A program made the translations under genes and the position numbers. Below the pieces are notes generated by a model that did no database searches, had not been told where the DNA came from, and saw nothing but the letters and a program-made list of their open reading frames with translations. From the NCBI GenBank assembly GCA_035534435.1, contig DATLRX010000091.1:1-21315 (forward strand): DNA of 21,315 bases, read 5' to 3'. Below, piece by piece: positions 1 through 6,757 of this stretch (positions within the stretch are counted from its first letter, which is position 1; each line of letters starts with the position of its first letter). Source of the stretch: Palsa-851 sp035534435 (lineage in GTDB: Bacteria; Chloroflexota; Dormibacteria; Aeolococcales; Aeolococcaceae).

Positions 1-819
1 CGGTGTTCCGTCGTTGGGGACCTGCAGCACCAGCGCGTCGTCGTCGCGCGATCCGTCACCGAGCACGCGTGCCGCAGACTCGAGCCCGCCGAGATCGCGG
101 AAGTACAGACGCGCGTGGCCACCGGGCATGCGCCGCTTCAACTCATCGGGTGTGCCCTCGGCGACGATGCGCCCGTGGTCGAGCACGGCGACGCGGTCCG
201 CGAGCTCGTCCGCTTCCTCGAGGTTCTGCGTGGTGAGAAGGATGGTCACGCCGCCGGCGACGAGCTCGCGGATGATCTGCCACATCGTGCGGCGGCTCCG
301 CGGATCCAGTCCGGTTGTCGGCTCGTCCAGGAAGATGATCCGCGGATCGCCGATGAGAGTCATCGCCAGGTCGAGCCGCCGGCGCATGCCACCCGAGTAC
401 GTCATTGCGGGCTGCGTGCGTGCCTCGAGGAGGTCGAAGCGTTCGAGCAGCTCGCCCGTGCGCCGGCGTCCTTCGCGCCTGTTGATGTGATTGAGGTCGG
501 CCATGAGCATGAGGTTCTCCTCACCGCTGAGCAGGCTGTCGACGGCAGAGAACTGGCCGGTGACACCGATTGCGGCGCGAACGGCGTCAGGCCTGCGCGC
601 CACATCGAACCCCGCGACGAACGCCTCGCCGCCGTCGCTGTGAAGCAACGTCGACAGGATCTGGACGGTCGTCGTCTTGCCTGCTCCGTTGGGCCCGAGC
701 AGTGAGAAGGTCGTCCCCTCGGCGACTGCGAGATCAATGCCATCGAGCACGGTCTTGTCGCCGAATGACTTGCGCAGTCCGATGAGCTGCAGCGCGAGGC
801 GCGGTGCTGCGGCGCTCAC
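1..819 (-). CDS. DrrA-like ABC transporter ATP-binding protein (3' end cut by window edge)
   Basis: 273 codons are visible and the frame is still open at base 1, so the C-terminus is missing; DrrA-type proteins usually run a little over 300 residues. Walker A is GPNGAGKTTT near residue 44, the Q-loop lies in IGVTGQFSAVD, the ABC signature is YSGGMRRRLDLA near residue 142, Walker B is IIFLDEPTTGLDP, and the switch His is replaced by Gln in LLTTQNLEEADELADR. This pattern is typical of daunorubicin-resistance-type ATPases, which pair with a separate permease to export drugs or lipids at the cytoplasmic membrane. The start is GTG at 819, sharing GTGA with the stop of the DUF4097 gene, so translation is probably coupled. 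The permease is expected just beyond the left edge. The family is secure; the substrate cannot be read from the sequence. Confidence 0.93.
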   Translation of the reverse strand, partial: MSAAAPRLALQLIGLRKSFGDKTVLDGIDLAVAEGTTFSLLGPNGAGKTTTVQILSTLLHSDGGEAFVAGFDVARRPDAVRAAIGVTGQFSAVDSLLSGEENLMLMADLNHINRREGRRRTGELLERFDLLEARTQPAMTYSGGMRRRLDLAMTLIGDPRIIFLDEPTTGLDPRSRRTMWQIIRELVAGGVTILLTTQNLEEADELADRVAVLDHGRIVAEGTPDELKRRMPGGHARLYFRDLGGLESAARVLGDGSRDDDALVLQVPNDGTP

Positions 820-1691
820 GACGCGACGCCGGCTGCGGCAGCGACCGCACGGTGGATCCGGATGTCGCCGAACGATGTGCGCGCGCGAACCTCAACCTGG
901 TCGGCGCCATCCTCAGGCTTGGTCGCCGCATCAAGCGCATTGGCCACCGTGCCGAACGAGGTGTTGAGGTCGAGCCACGCCGCGACACCTTCCAGGATGC
1001 CGATGTCAACCGCACCCATCGACGTGTTGGCGACGATGGCGCCGCGCTGCACCTCGCCGATGCGGATGTCACCCCTGGCTGTTTTCGCGGCCACCGTCGC
1101 TCCCGCCCGGTCGATGACGATCCGGCCGTTGGCCGAGCTCACGCGCACGTCATCGCTCACCTCACCGATCCAGGTGTCGCCGTTGGTGTTCCGGACCACC
1201 GCCGTCCCGGCGATGGTGCCGATCCGGACCGTGCCCGACCCCGTCTTGATGTCCGCGTGCCTGCTGGTGCGGTCGACCGCGATGTCACCGACACCGACGC
1301 GGATCGCCACCGGCGCGGCCTCGGTGACCTGGGCATCGCCCACGCCCGCGTTGTAGTCGCACTCGCCGAGGCGGCCGGTGCAGTGCAGCGATGCGATGCC
1401 GCCTGTGGCATGCAGTTGCGAACCGGCCGGCACGCCGATGACGATGTCGACCGAGTCCGCTCCCTTGCGCGGGCCGAACTGGCGCCACGACTTCGCTGTC
1501 TTGACCAGCAGCGCTCCATTCGCGTACTCGACGCGGGTCTGTTCGGCAGCCGCGATGTCCGACTGCTTGGTGGGGTCGCTCGGACGCACGTCCACGACGG
1601 TGTCGCGCCGCTCGGACGCGGTGACCCGAAGGTCTCCGACGACGAGATCCACGGTGATGGAGATCGGTGTTGGGGTGTCAAAGGTGGGCAT
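816..1691 (-). CDS. DUF4097-type beta-repeat (adhesin-like) protein
   Basis: 291 residues. From about residue 90 to the end the protein is a run of short beta-strand repeats of the kind VRIGTIAGTAVVRNTNGDTWIGEV, KTARGDIRIGEV and NTSFGTVANAL. This matches the DUF4097/putative adhesin beta-helix fold. No signal peptide or membrane segment is visible, so it is probably cytoplasmic despite the family name. The ATG at 1691 has a good ribosome binding site (GAGGAG, 8 nt upstream). It lies 33 bp after the regulator gene and overlaps the ABC ATPase by 4 bases, so the three form one operon. DUF4097 genes are often next to DrrA-type transporters in actinobacteria (family knowledge), but their molecular role is not established. 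A sensing or scaffold role for the transporter is inference only. Confidence 0.82.
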   Translation of the reverse strand: MPTFDTPTPISITVDLVVGDLRVTASERRDTVVDVRPSDPTKQSDIAAAEQTRVEYANGALLVKTAKSWRQFGPRKGADSVDIVIGVPAGSQLHATGGIASLHCTGRLGECDYNAGVGDAQVTEAAPVAIRVGVGDIAVDRTSRHADIKTGSGTVRIGTIAGTAVVRNTNGDTWIGEVSDDVRVSSANGRIVIDRAGATVAAKTARGDIRIGEVQRGAIVANTSMGAVDIGILEGVAAWLDLNTSFGTVANALDAATKPEDGADQVEVRARTSFGDIRIHRAVAAAAGVAS

Positions 1692-1724
1692 GGTGTTGGC
1701 TCCTCAGATGTGCGGGCCCGCGAC

Positions 1725-2252
1725 TCAGCGGACCCATCCCGTGTAGCGGTTGCGGCGTTGCGCCGAGGGCGATTCGTTGCGACGTCCAGGCTCGGTTCCT
1801 TCCACTCGCGCGCCGACGACGCGGACGAGCCAGGCGTTGACCGACAGCGCCTCGCTCCCCGCGGCTCGCTCGATGCGAACCTTGAGCTGCTCCGGCAGGC
1901 GGAAGTTGATCCGCGACATCCCGCCTTCGTCGGCGTCGTCGGTGTCGGGGGGCGCAATCCACGGGCGCGTCGTGGTGTTGCCACCGACGTCGGCCGGGGG
2001 CACGTCGGCCGGTGGAGGCGTGACGACGAACTCGAGGTCTCGACCGCGCAGGCGCAGGTCAACCGACCCCGGCGCGAGGTCCACGGTGATCTCCTCGGCG
2101 GCGGCGGTCAGGGCATCCTGGAGCGCGAGCCGGATCGCGGAGTCGAGCGGGGCGACGAGGCGTTCGGCCAGCGCCCGGGCCTCATCGCCACCGGTTTCGG
2201 CTGCTGCCTCGAGCTGGCGCCGGATGCTGTCGACGTAGGGTTGCAGGTCCAT
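1725..2252 (-). CDS. Ribbon-helix-helix (CopG/HicB-like) transcriptional regulator
   Basis: 175 residues from the ATG at 2252. The N-terminal ~80 residues are largely helical and acidic, then comes a Pro/Asp-rich linker. The ribbon-helix-helix segment starts near residue 111 (SRINFRLPEQLKVRIERAA, then SVNAWLVRVVGARVEG), as in HicB-family antitoxins and CopG regulators. The C-terminus is basic and ends RNRYTGWVR. A TTG 36 nt upstream would add 12 residues, but that TTG is the first triplet of a -35 box (TTGACA) and the extension covers the promoter, so 2252 is preferred. The start lies 6 nt after the -10, implying a leaderless mRNA. It heads the operon with the DUF4097 and ABC genes and probably autoregulates it. 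No HicA-like toxin is adjacent, so a toxin-antitoxin role is not supported. Confidence 0.8.
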   Translation of the reverse strand: MDLQPYVDSIRRQLEAAAETGGDEARALAERLVAPLDSAIRLALQDALTAAAEEITVDLAPGSVDLRLRGRDLEFVVTPPPADVPPADVGGNTTTRPWIAPPDTDDADEGGMSRINFRLPEQLKVRIERAAGSEALSVNAWLVRVVGARVEGTEPGRRNESPSAQRRNRYTGWVR

Positions 2253-2258
2253 GGCGCC

Positions 2259-2288
2259 ATTATGGCACCACATATGAAGCCATGTCAA
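2259..2288 (-). promoter_or_regulatory. Promoter of the RHH-DUF4097-ABC operon (leaderless)
   Basis: On the minus strand, -35 TTGACA (2288-2283) and -10 CATAAT (2264-2259) are separated by 18 bp. The -35 is perfect and the -10 has one mismatch. Initiation about 7 nt after the -10 falls on the A of the ATG at 2252. Confidence 0.72.
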
Positions 2289-2294
2289 GGAGGA

Positions 2295-2315
2295 ATGACG
2301 TCATATTGGCGTCAT
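2295..2315. promoter_or_regulatory. Candidate operator: nested palindrome ATGACGTCAT plus a second CGTCAT arm
   Basis: ATGACGTCAT at 2295-2304 is a perfect 10-bp palindrome. A further CGTCAT at 2310-2315 makes a second inverted pair with the first ATGACG (9-nt spacer). The site lies just upstream of the -35 box of the RHH operon promoter. RHH proteins bind short inverted or direct repeats, so autoregulation is a reasonable inference. Confidence 0.45.
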
Positions 2316-2388
2316 CACCGCGACTGATCTCGACGGCGCGACCGGTCACGCCGAGCATCCACGGCGTAACAAGATGGATGCACCCGGT

Positions 2389-2416
2389 TTGGAGAGCGCG
2401 CAACCGCGACTAGGCT
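2389..2416 (+). promoter_or_regulatory. Possible promoter for the Cys/His-cluster protein gene
   Basis: TTGGAG (2389-2394) and TAGGCT (2411-2416) are 16 bp apart, which predicts initiation near 2423, about 7 nt before the hairpin at 2430. Both hexamers are imperfect. Confidence 0.35.
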
Positions 2417-2429
2417 GTACTTCGAGGCA

Positions 2430-2453
2430 CGGTACCCCGGCTATTTGGTACCG
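2430..2453 (+). promoter_or_regulatory. 5'-leader hairpin abutting the ribosome binding site
   Basis: CGGTACC (2430-2436) and GGTACCG (2447-2453) form a perfect 7-bp stem with a 10-nt loop. The last stem base is the first G of the GAGGAG ribosome binding site (2453-2458). It could protect the 5' end of the mRNA or modulate initiation; alternatively the two GGTACC palindromes are a DNA-level operator. Confidence 0.45.
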
Positions 2454-2466
2454 AGGAGTTGAACCA

Positions 2467-3168
2467 GTGGACAAGAAGAAGCCGTGGCAGCGGCTCTCGC
2501 GCAAGCAGCCCTCCGACAGCACGTCGTCACTCGTGTCTCCTGCCGCGCCCGATCAGCAGTGCATGGACGGCGAGTGCTCGAAGCCGGCCAGCTGCCGCTG
2601 CACCTACGTTGACCGGCGCCAGGTCAAGTGCGGAACCGCGTGGTGCGATGAGCACAGCCGGATCGTTCTCGGCCTCCCGTATTGCCGGCGCCACGCGACC
2701 GTCGCGCCGTCACTCTCCAACGGGTTCTTCACGCACATGCTCCCGGACGTCGAGAATCGCGCCCCGTCCCTCGCAACGTGGGTCGGCGCCGAGCTCGACA
2801 CCGCGGTCCGCATCGCGCTGACCGCCGACGCTCCCCACAAGGACGCCTACGTCGTCAGCGGCGCCGTGCGCCCGGTCCGCGTGCCCGGCAGCACGATGCC
2901 CGTGTGGCTGCGGTCATGGACACTGGTGGACAGCACCGGCGTGCTCCAGCACGTGTCGATCGAAGTCGACGAGGAGGACGATCGCGCGGTGGTCGTCCGT
3001 GTCGGCGGTGAGCCGATGGGCCGCCACCAGCCGCCGTGGATCGGGCGCCCTCGCGACCAGACGATCGCCCCCGAGCTCGATGCGGCCGCCCGTCAGGCCT
3101 TCCGCATCACGATCATGCACGACATCGAGCTCGGGCTCCTCGGCGCCCGCATGGAGGTCGCCTCCTAG
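2467..3168 (+). CDS. Unrecognised protein with N-terminal Cys/His (probable zinc) cluster
   Basis: 233 residues from GTG 2467, chosen because GAGGAG lies 8 nt upstream; an earlier start at 2374 would run through the leader hairpin. After a basic, Ser-rich N-terminus (KKKPWQRLSRKQPSDS) comes a dense metal-ligand cluster at about residues 32-75 with pattern C-x4-C-x4-C-x-C-x9-C-x4-C-x2-H-x9-C-x2-H, suited to two zinc ions. The remaining ~150 residues contain no family signature I know; an acidic strand (IEVDEEDDRAVVVRV) and a C-terminal helical part (PELDAAARQAFRITIMHDIELGLLGARMEV) can be seen. There is no signal peptide or membrane span. It stands alone and converges with the lipoprotein gene 13 bp downstream. 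The codon style matches the neighbours, so it appears to be a native gene. Function unknown. Confidence 0.75.
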   Translation: MDKKKPWQRLSRKQPSDSTSSLVSPAAPDQQCMDGECSKPASCRCTYVDRRQVKCGTAWCDEHSRIVLGLPYCRRHATVAPSLSNGFFTHMLPDVENRAPSLATWVGAELDTAVRIALTADAPHKDAYVVSGAVRPVRVPGSTMPVWLRSWTLVDSTGVLQHVSIEVDEEDDRAVVVRVGGEPMGRHQPPWIGRPRDQTIAPELDAAARQAFRITIMHDIELGLLGARMEVAS

Positions 3169-3181
3169 CGATCCGCGCTGA

Positions 3182-3514
3182 TCAGGGAGCCTGGGCGAGG
3201 AACTCCGCCTGCGAGGCGGCACTGCAGATGCTCTTCGGCGCACCGCCGTAGATATCCACCTGGTATGTGTGGCCGTTCTTGCTCCGGTTGAAGCCGCACA
3301 CGTGCGCGCCGGTGGGTGAGGAACCGCTCGCGATCGTCAGTCCCGACGACTTGATCGTCGCCTCCAGCGCGTTGACGGCATCGGTATCGCCGGTGATCAC
3401 AAAGGAGACGGTCAGGCCTGAGCCAGTCTCGGTCGCGGTGATCGTCTGCGTGCCACAGCTCGCGAGCAAGAGTGTTGCTGCTGTGCCGGCCACGACGCAT
3501 GCCACACGGCGCAC
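3182..3514 (-). CDS. Small secreted lipoprotein, function unknown
   Basis: 110 residues. A classic lipoprotein signal is present: a basic N-terminus (MRRVACVV), a hydrophobic core and lipobox LLASC with lipidated Cys20, so the mature protein is anchored outside the cytoplasmic membrane. The mature part is about 90 residues, rich in Ser/Thr/Gly, with two further Cys (in HVCGF and KSICSAA) that could form a disulfide. The GTG start at 3514 has a strong ribosome binding site (GGAGG, 7 nt upstream). A -10-like TATGGT (3552-3547) lies between glpD and this gene, so it may have its own promoter as well as read-through from glpD, whose stop is 56 bp upstream on the same strand. No family was recognised. 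Confidence 0.78.
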   Translation of the reverse strand: MRRVACVVAGTAATLLLASCGTQTITATETGSGLTVSFVITGDTDAVNALEATIKSSGLTIASGSSPTGAHVCGFNRSKNGHTYQVDIYGGAPKSICSAASQAEFLAQAP

Positions 3515-3570
3515 TGATCTCCCTCCAGGTGTTCGTCGGAACTCGAACCATACGCGCTCGCGACTCGTTC

Positions 3571-5109
3571 TCAGACGACAAGACGCGCCGCCGCCTCCTC
3601 AGCCGCATGCCGCTCGGCAGGAACGAGGCCCAGCCGCACGCGCCGGTCGAGCAGGTCGTCCAGCGTGCGCGCACCCTCGTGCAGCACCCCGAACACGATC
3701 TCGACGCCGAGGGCCGCGACCCCGTCGGCGAGCGGCCGCAGCAGGGCCGGGTCGCGACTCGCAAGGGACACGACAGCAGGCGCCTCGACCCCGTAGCGAC
3801 GCCTCAGGCGGTCGGGTACGTCGAGCGCCTTGAGCACCGACGGCGGCGCCGCGCCCACGAGCGGCAGTTCGGCCGTCCTGCTCGGGCGTCCCGGTGCGAT
3901 ACGGTCGACGGTGTCCTGGGCCATGCGCCGGTAGGTCGTCAGCTTGCCGCCGACGACGGTCAGCATTCCCGTGCGCGGGTCCTCGACGATGGCGTGGCGC
4001 CGGCTCAGGTCACGGGTGCTCTCGCCGCCGGCACTGAGCAGCGGCCGCAGTCCCGCGTAGGAGCCGATCACGTCCCGATGGTCGAGCGGCACCTCGAGCG
4101 CCCGGGACAGCGCGTCGAGCAGGTACTGCTCCTCCGCCGGCGTCACCTGCGGTTGCGCGCCGAGCGTTCCGTGATACGGCTCGTCGGTGACGCCGACGAT
4201 CACGTGGCCGTCACCCGTGGGTGTCGCTCCCACCCAGCGCGCCGACTCCCCCGCGATCGGCACGACGAGTGACGCGCGCTGGTGGCCGAGCGAGGAAGCC
4301 CGGACGATCACATGCGAGCCCTTGCTCGGCGTGAGGTGCACGCCTGGAGCGAGGCCGTCGGCCCACACGCCGGTCGCGTTGACGATGTTCGTCGTCGCGA
4401 TCTCGAAGCCGCGGCCGCTGACGGCGTCGCGGACGCCGACCCGGCCGCGCTCAACGTCGACGGCGTCGCAGTACGTCAGGATCATCGCGCCGTTCGCCGC
4501 CGCGGTCCGCGCGGCGGCGATCACGAGCCGCACGTCGTCCTCGAGCTTCCCGTCCCAGAACAGGATGGCGCCGCGCAGGTCGTCCGCACGCAGGCTGGGA
4601 ATGAGACGCATTGCCTCGTCGGGGCCGATGCGGCGCGGCCCGGGAAGCGTGCCGCGCCGAGTCCCGGCCGCGGCGCGCATGACGTCGCCGACACGGATGC
4701 CGGTCTCGGCGAACGCGCCATACACGGGCCGCATCGCTCCGTCCAGTGGCGCGACGAACGGCATCGGCCGCACCAGGTGTGGTGCCGTGCGCGTCATCAG
4801 GATGTGCCGCTCGCGCGCCGACTCCCAGGCGACCGCGACCTCGCCCTGCCGCAGGTAGCGAAGGCCGCCGTGTGCGAGCTTGCTGCTCAGGCCACTGGTG
4901 CCGTTCGCAAGATCCCGCCGTTCGACGAGCGCGACGCGCAGTCCGCGCGTGGCGGCATCGAGCGCAACACCGGCACCCGTGATGCCGCCGCCGATGACCA
5001 CCAGATCAACGGACTCGCCACCGTCGAGGCGTTCCATCTCGGCACTGCGACGCCCTTCGTTGAGCGAGGCCGAACGCGTGCCGGTCACCGTGCTGAACGT
5101 CGTGCGCAC
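3571..5109 (-). CDS. glpD: FAD-dependent glycerol-3-phosphate dehydrogenase
   Basis: Oxidises sn-glycerol 3-phosphate to dihydroxyacetone phosphate, passing electrons through FAD to the quinone pool at the membrane. 512 residues, normal for the family. Both family signatures are intact: IGGGITGAGVALDAATRG (residues 39-56, FAD dinucleotide fold) and GGKLTTYRRMA in the C-terminal third. GTSGLSSKLAHGGLRYL and the C-terminal DAO_C-type helical domain are also typical. The start is uncertain: GTG at 5109 gives a 34-residue tail before the FAD fold, while ATG at 5037 (residue 25) gives the usual short N-terminus; neither has a clear ribosome binding site. No glycerol kinase or facilitator is adjacent, so it may serve phospholipid-derived glycerol 3-phosphate. 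A small membrane protein gene diverges 39 bp upstream. Confidence 0.95.
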   Translation of the reverse strand: MRTTFSTVTGTRSASLNEGRRSAEMERLDGGESVDLVVIGGGITGAGVALDAATRGLRVALVERRDLANGTSGLSSKLAHGGLRYLRQGEVAVAWESARERHILMTRTAPHLVRPMPFVAPLDGAMRPVYGAFAETGIRVGDVMRAAAGTRRGTLPGPRRIGPDEAMRLIPSLRADDLRGAILFWDGKLEDDVRLVIAAARTAAANGAMILTYCDAVDVERGRVGVRDAVSGRGFEIATTNIVNATGVWADGLAPGVHLTPSKGSHVIVRASSLGHQRASLVVPIAGESARWVGATPTGDGHVIVGVTDEPYHGTLGAQPQVTPAEEQYLLDALSRALEVPLDHRDVIGSYAGLRPLLSAGGESTRDLSRRHAIVEDPRTGMLTVVGGKLTTYRRMAQDTVDRIAPGRPSRTAELPLVGAAPPSVLKALDVPDRLRRRYGVEAPAVVSLASRDPALLRPLADGVAALGVEIVFGVLHEGARTLDDLLDRRVRLGLVPAERHAAEEAAARLVV

Positions 5110-5133
5110 GCGGCCGTGCGGCCGTGGGTTGGG

Positions 5134-5139
5134 TATGCT
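5134..5139 (+). promoter_or_regulatory. -10 element of the 39-residue membrane protein gene
   Basis: TATGCT preceded by GGG lies 9 nt before the ATG at 5149, with no Shine-Dalgarno between. This predicts a leader of 0-3 nt. No convincing -35 was found. Confidence 0.4.
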
Positions 5140-5148
5140 TCGCTCAGC

Positions 5149-5268
5149 ATGATCGCGACCACGGTGCCCGGCCTGCTCGAGGTGATCGGTATCCCCGTCG
5201 CCTTCGTCGTGATCGCCATGGCGGTGTTGACCGGGCTCTACATCTTCTGGAACAGGGCGAGGTCCTAG
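5149..5268 (+). CDS. 39-residue single-span membrane protein
   Basis: Starts at ATG 5149 and ends at TAG 5268. Layout: a short N-terminus (MIATTVPGLLEVIG), one hydrophobic span of about 20 residues (IPVAFVVIAMAVLTGLYIFW) and a basic tail NRARS, which by the positive-inside rule puts the C-terminus in the cytoplasm. It is too short for similarity-based recognition. Support comes from the clean membrane-protein composition, a -10 element at the right distance, and a position exactly filling the gap between divergent glpD and the convergent FKBP gene (15 bp downstream). The same bases belong to a much longer open frame starting at 4282, but that frame is antisense to glpD and is a shadow. Function unknown; it might be a small subunit or regulator of a membrane enzyme. 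Confidence 0.6.
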   Translation: MIATTVPGLLEVIGIPVAFVVIAMAVLTGLYIFWNRARS

Positions 5269-5283
5269 CGGCCCGTCTCAGGC

Positions 5284-5814
5284 TCAGCCGATCGACTCCA
5301 GCTCCACATCGACGATGAGGGTGGCGTTGGCAGGGACACCGGCCGACGAGTTGCCCGCGGATCCGAAACCGAGCGCCGGGGGAACGACGAGCTTTCGGGT
5401 GCCGCCGACGCGCATGCCGGGCACGCCGACCCGCCAGAACTGAAGGGTCGACGGATCACCAAGGTTCAGCGCGTTGGTGGCCGAACCCGCACCGCGCGTG
5501 GTGATGACGCGGGTACCGTCCGCAAGCCACACCGTGAACTGCACGTTCACGTTGGCGGAAGCGCTCGCCACCTTGCCGCAGCCGACGCTGATGTCGCCGA
5601 ACTGCAGTCCGGAGGCACCCTGCTGCAGCGCCACCGGCGTGGAGAAGGAGTCAGCCGCGGCAACCGGCCGTGGGGTGGCGCAATTGGGCGCCGGAGGCGT
5701 GATCTGGCTGCTCACGGTCACCAGGCTCCCGCAGCCGGCCACGGCCAGACCCCCGAGCGCAGCAGCGACCAGCATGGCGATGCGAGCACGGAAAGGGCCT
5801 GGATGACGGGACAT
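5284..5814 (-). CDS. FKBP-type peptidyl-prolyl isomerase lipoprotein
   Basis: 176 residues from ATG 5814. The signal sequence ends in lipobox LAVAGC (Cys28), so the protein is lipid-anchored outside the membrane. After a ~50-residue linker the C-terminal ~95 residues resemble a compact FKBP domain: VQFTVWLADGTRVITT, then LQFWRVGVPGMRVGGTRKLVVPPALGFGSAG and the final strand ATLIVDVELESIG. The VPPALGFG and Gly-rich pattern is the FKBP flap. Such proteins catalyse proline cis-trans isomerisation during folding of exported proteins. An open frame extends upstream to 6177 but runs antisense through the zinc-protein gene. The -10 TACGAT (5829-5824) sits 9 nt before the ATG with no ribosome binding site, so a leaderless or near-leaderless mRNA is likely. 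Confidence 0.85.
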   Translation of the reverse strand: MSRHPGPFRARIAMLVAAALGGLAVAGCGSLVTVSSQITPPAPNCATPRPVAAADSFSTPVALQQGASGLQFGDISVGCGKVASASANVNVQFTVWLADGTRVITTRGAGSATNALNLGDPSTLQFWRVGVPGMRVGGTRKLVVPPALGFGSAGNSSAGVPANATLIVDVELESIG

Positions 5815-5823
5815 CGGCGCCGA

Positions 5824-5848
5824 ATCGTACCCCGACGCCGCGTACAAT
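5824..5848. promoter_or_regulatory. Divergent promoter region: FKBP gene (minus) and zinc-protein/Lon/SDR/ligase run (plus)
   Basis: Minus strand -10 TACGAT (5829-5824) and plus strand -10 TACAAT (5843-5848) lie back to back, 13 bp apart. The plus transcript would start near 5855, leaving a ~29-nt leader with AAGGAG at 5867-5872. No good -35 boxes are visible. Confidence 0.5.
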
Positions 5849-5883
5849 CGATCTAGAGACAGTTCTAAGGAGCCCAAGCCGCC

Positions 5884-6081
5884 ATGGCAAACACGATCAA
5901 GGAATCCAAGGGTGTCGCCTCGCAGCGCGACATTCTCACGCACGTCCGCTGCCCGATCTGCCACAACCTGATGCGTCAGAACGAGATCGGCGTTGAGATC
6001 GCGTTCCGGCACAGCCGCCGCCCCGGCGAGCCCCGCCGTGAGCGCATCGTCAAGCACACAAAGAACTGCAAAGCCGCCTAG
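5884..6081 (+). CDS. 65-residue protein with a C-x2-C...H-x3-C zinc-binding pattern
   Basis: The small basic protein has C23-P-I-C26 and H58-x3-C62, a plausible four-ligand zinc site bracketing a central segment (NEIGVEIAFRHSRRPGEPRRERIV). AAGGAG at 5867-5872 lies 11 nt before the ATG. It is the first gene of the plus-strand run, 25 bp before the Lon-domain gene. It has no signal peptide and is presumably cytoplasmic, possibly nucleic-acid binding given its basic character. It fits no family I can name. The ORF is supported by its promoter, its ribosome binding site and the paired cysteines. Confidence 0.72.
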   Translation: MANTIKESKGVASQRDILTHVRCPICHNLMRQNEIGVEIAFRHSRRPGEPRRERIVKHTKNCKAA

Positions 6082-6106
6082 TGCGGCTCGGATCGGAGCG
6101 CGCCTG

Positions 6107-6757
6107 ATGGCCGTCGAGGTCCCGCTGCTGCCGCTCGGATCCGTGCTCTTTCCGCATATGCCGATGTCGTTGCACATCTTCGAGCCGCGCTACCGGGCGA
6201 TGATGCGTGACTGCCGGGCCGCCTCGACGACGTTCGGCGTCGTGGCGATCCGCGAGGGCGTCGAGGTCGGTGCGACCGCGGTCCCTTACGACGTGGGGAC
6301 GCTGGCGCAACTCGACGAGATCGAGGAGCTCCCGGACGGCAGGTACAACCTCGGCGTCATCGGTGCCTCGCGGTTTCGCATCGAGTCGATCTCCCGTCAG
6401 CGCGCGTACCTTGTCGCCTCCGTGCGCTATCTGCAGGACATCCCCGCGCCCGCCGACGACACGAACCGCCTTGCGGTCGCAGTGACCACCGCGTTTCGCG
6501 GCTACGCCACACAGCTCCGCGGCGTCGGTCAGGGCGACCCGCTCGAGGTCGCGCTGCCCTCCGACCCCGAGCTCCTTTCGTACCTTGTCGCCGCCGCCGT
6601 GCAGGTCGAGGTCGCGCAGCGTCAGCGGTTGCTCGAGATCGACAGCACGACGGAACGCCTGTCGGCGGTGCTCCGCCTCCTCCGGCGCGAGGCCGCGCTC
6701 CTCGACCGGATGCTCGTCCGATCCAAGGACCACGCCGCCACCTCCGGGTTGAATTGA
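6107..6757 (+). CDS. Lon substrate-binding (LAN) domain protein, no protease domain
   Basis: 216 residues from ATG 6107 (GGAG 8 nt upstream). The N-terminus VPLLPLGSVLFPHMPMSLHIFEPRYRAMM is the hallmark of the Lon N-terminal (PUA-like) domain, followed by FGVVAI, VGTLAQLDEIEELPDGRYNLGVIGASRFRI and the helical second half ending in LLRREAALLDRML. The AAA+ and serine-lysine protease domains of true Lon are absent, so this is one of the stand-alone LON-domain proteins. In bacteria their role is not defined; peptide or unfolded-protein binding is the usual suggestion. It sits between the small zinc protein and the SDR gene; its TGA overlaps the SDR start (TTGA), indicating one transcript and coupled translation. 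Confidence 0.9.
   Translation: MAVEVPLLPLGSVLFPHMPMSLHIFEPRYRAMMRDCRAASTTFGVVAIREGVEVGATAVPYDVGTLAQLDEIEELPDGRYNLGVIGASRFRIESISRQRAYLVASVRYLQDIPAPADDTNRLAVAVTTAFRGYATQLRGVGQGDPLEVALPSDPELLSYLVAAAVQVEVAQRQRLLEIDSTTERLSAVLRLLRREAALLDRMLVRSKDHAATSGLN

Noticed and set aside
1691..2252. HicBA-type toxin-antitoxin system
   Set aside because: The RHH protein resembles HicB C-termini, but no HicA-like dsRNA-binding toxin gene lies on either side; the partners are DUF4097 and ABC genes.
804..2327. 507-codon open frame on the plus strand
   Set aside because: Antisense to the DUF4097 and RHH genes, Arg/Asp/Gly-rich, no domain, no ribosome binding site, and it crosses the operon promoter.
5815..6177. 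N-terminal extension of the FKBP frame
   Set aside because: It runs antisense through the zinc-protein gene and would bury the lipoprotein signal peptide internally.
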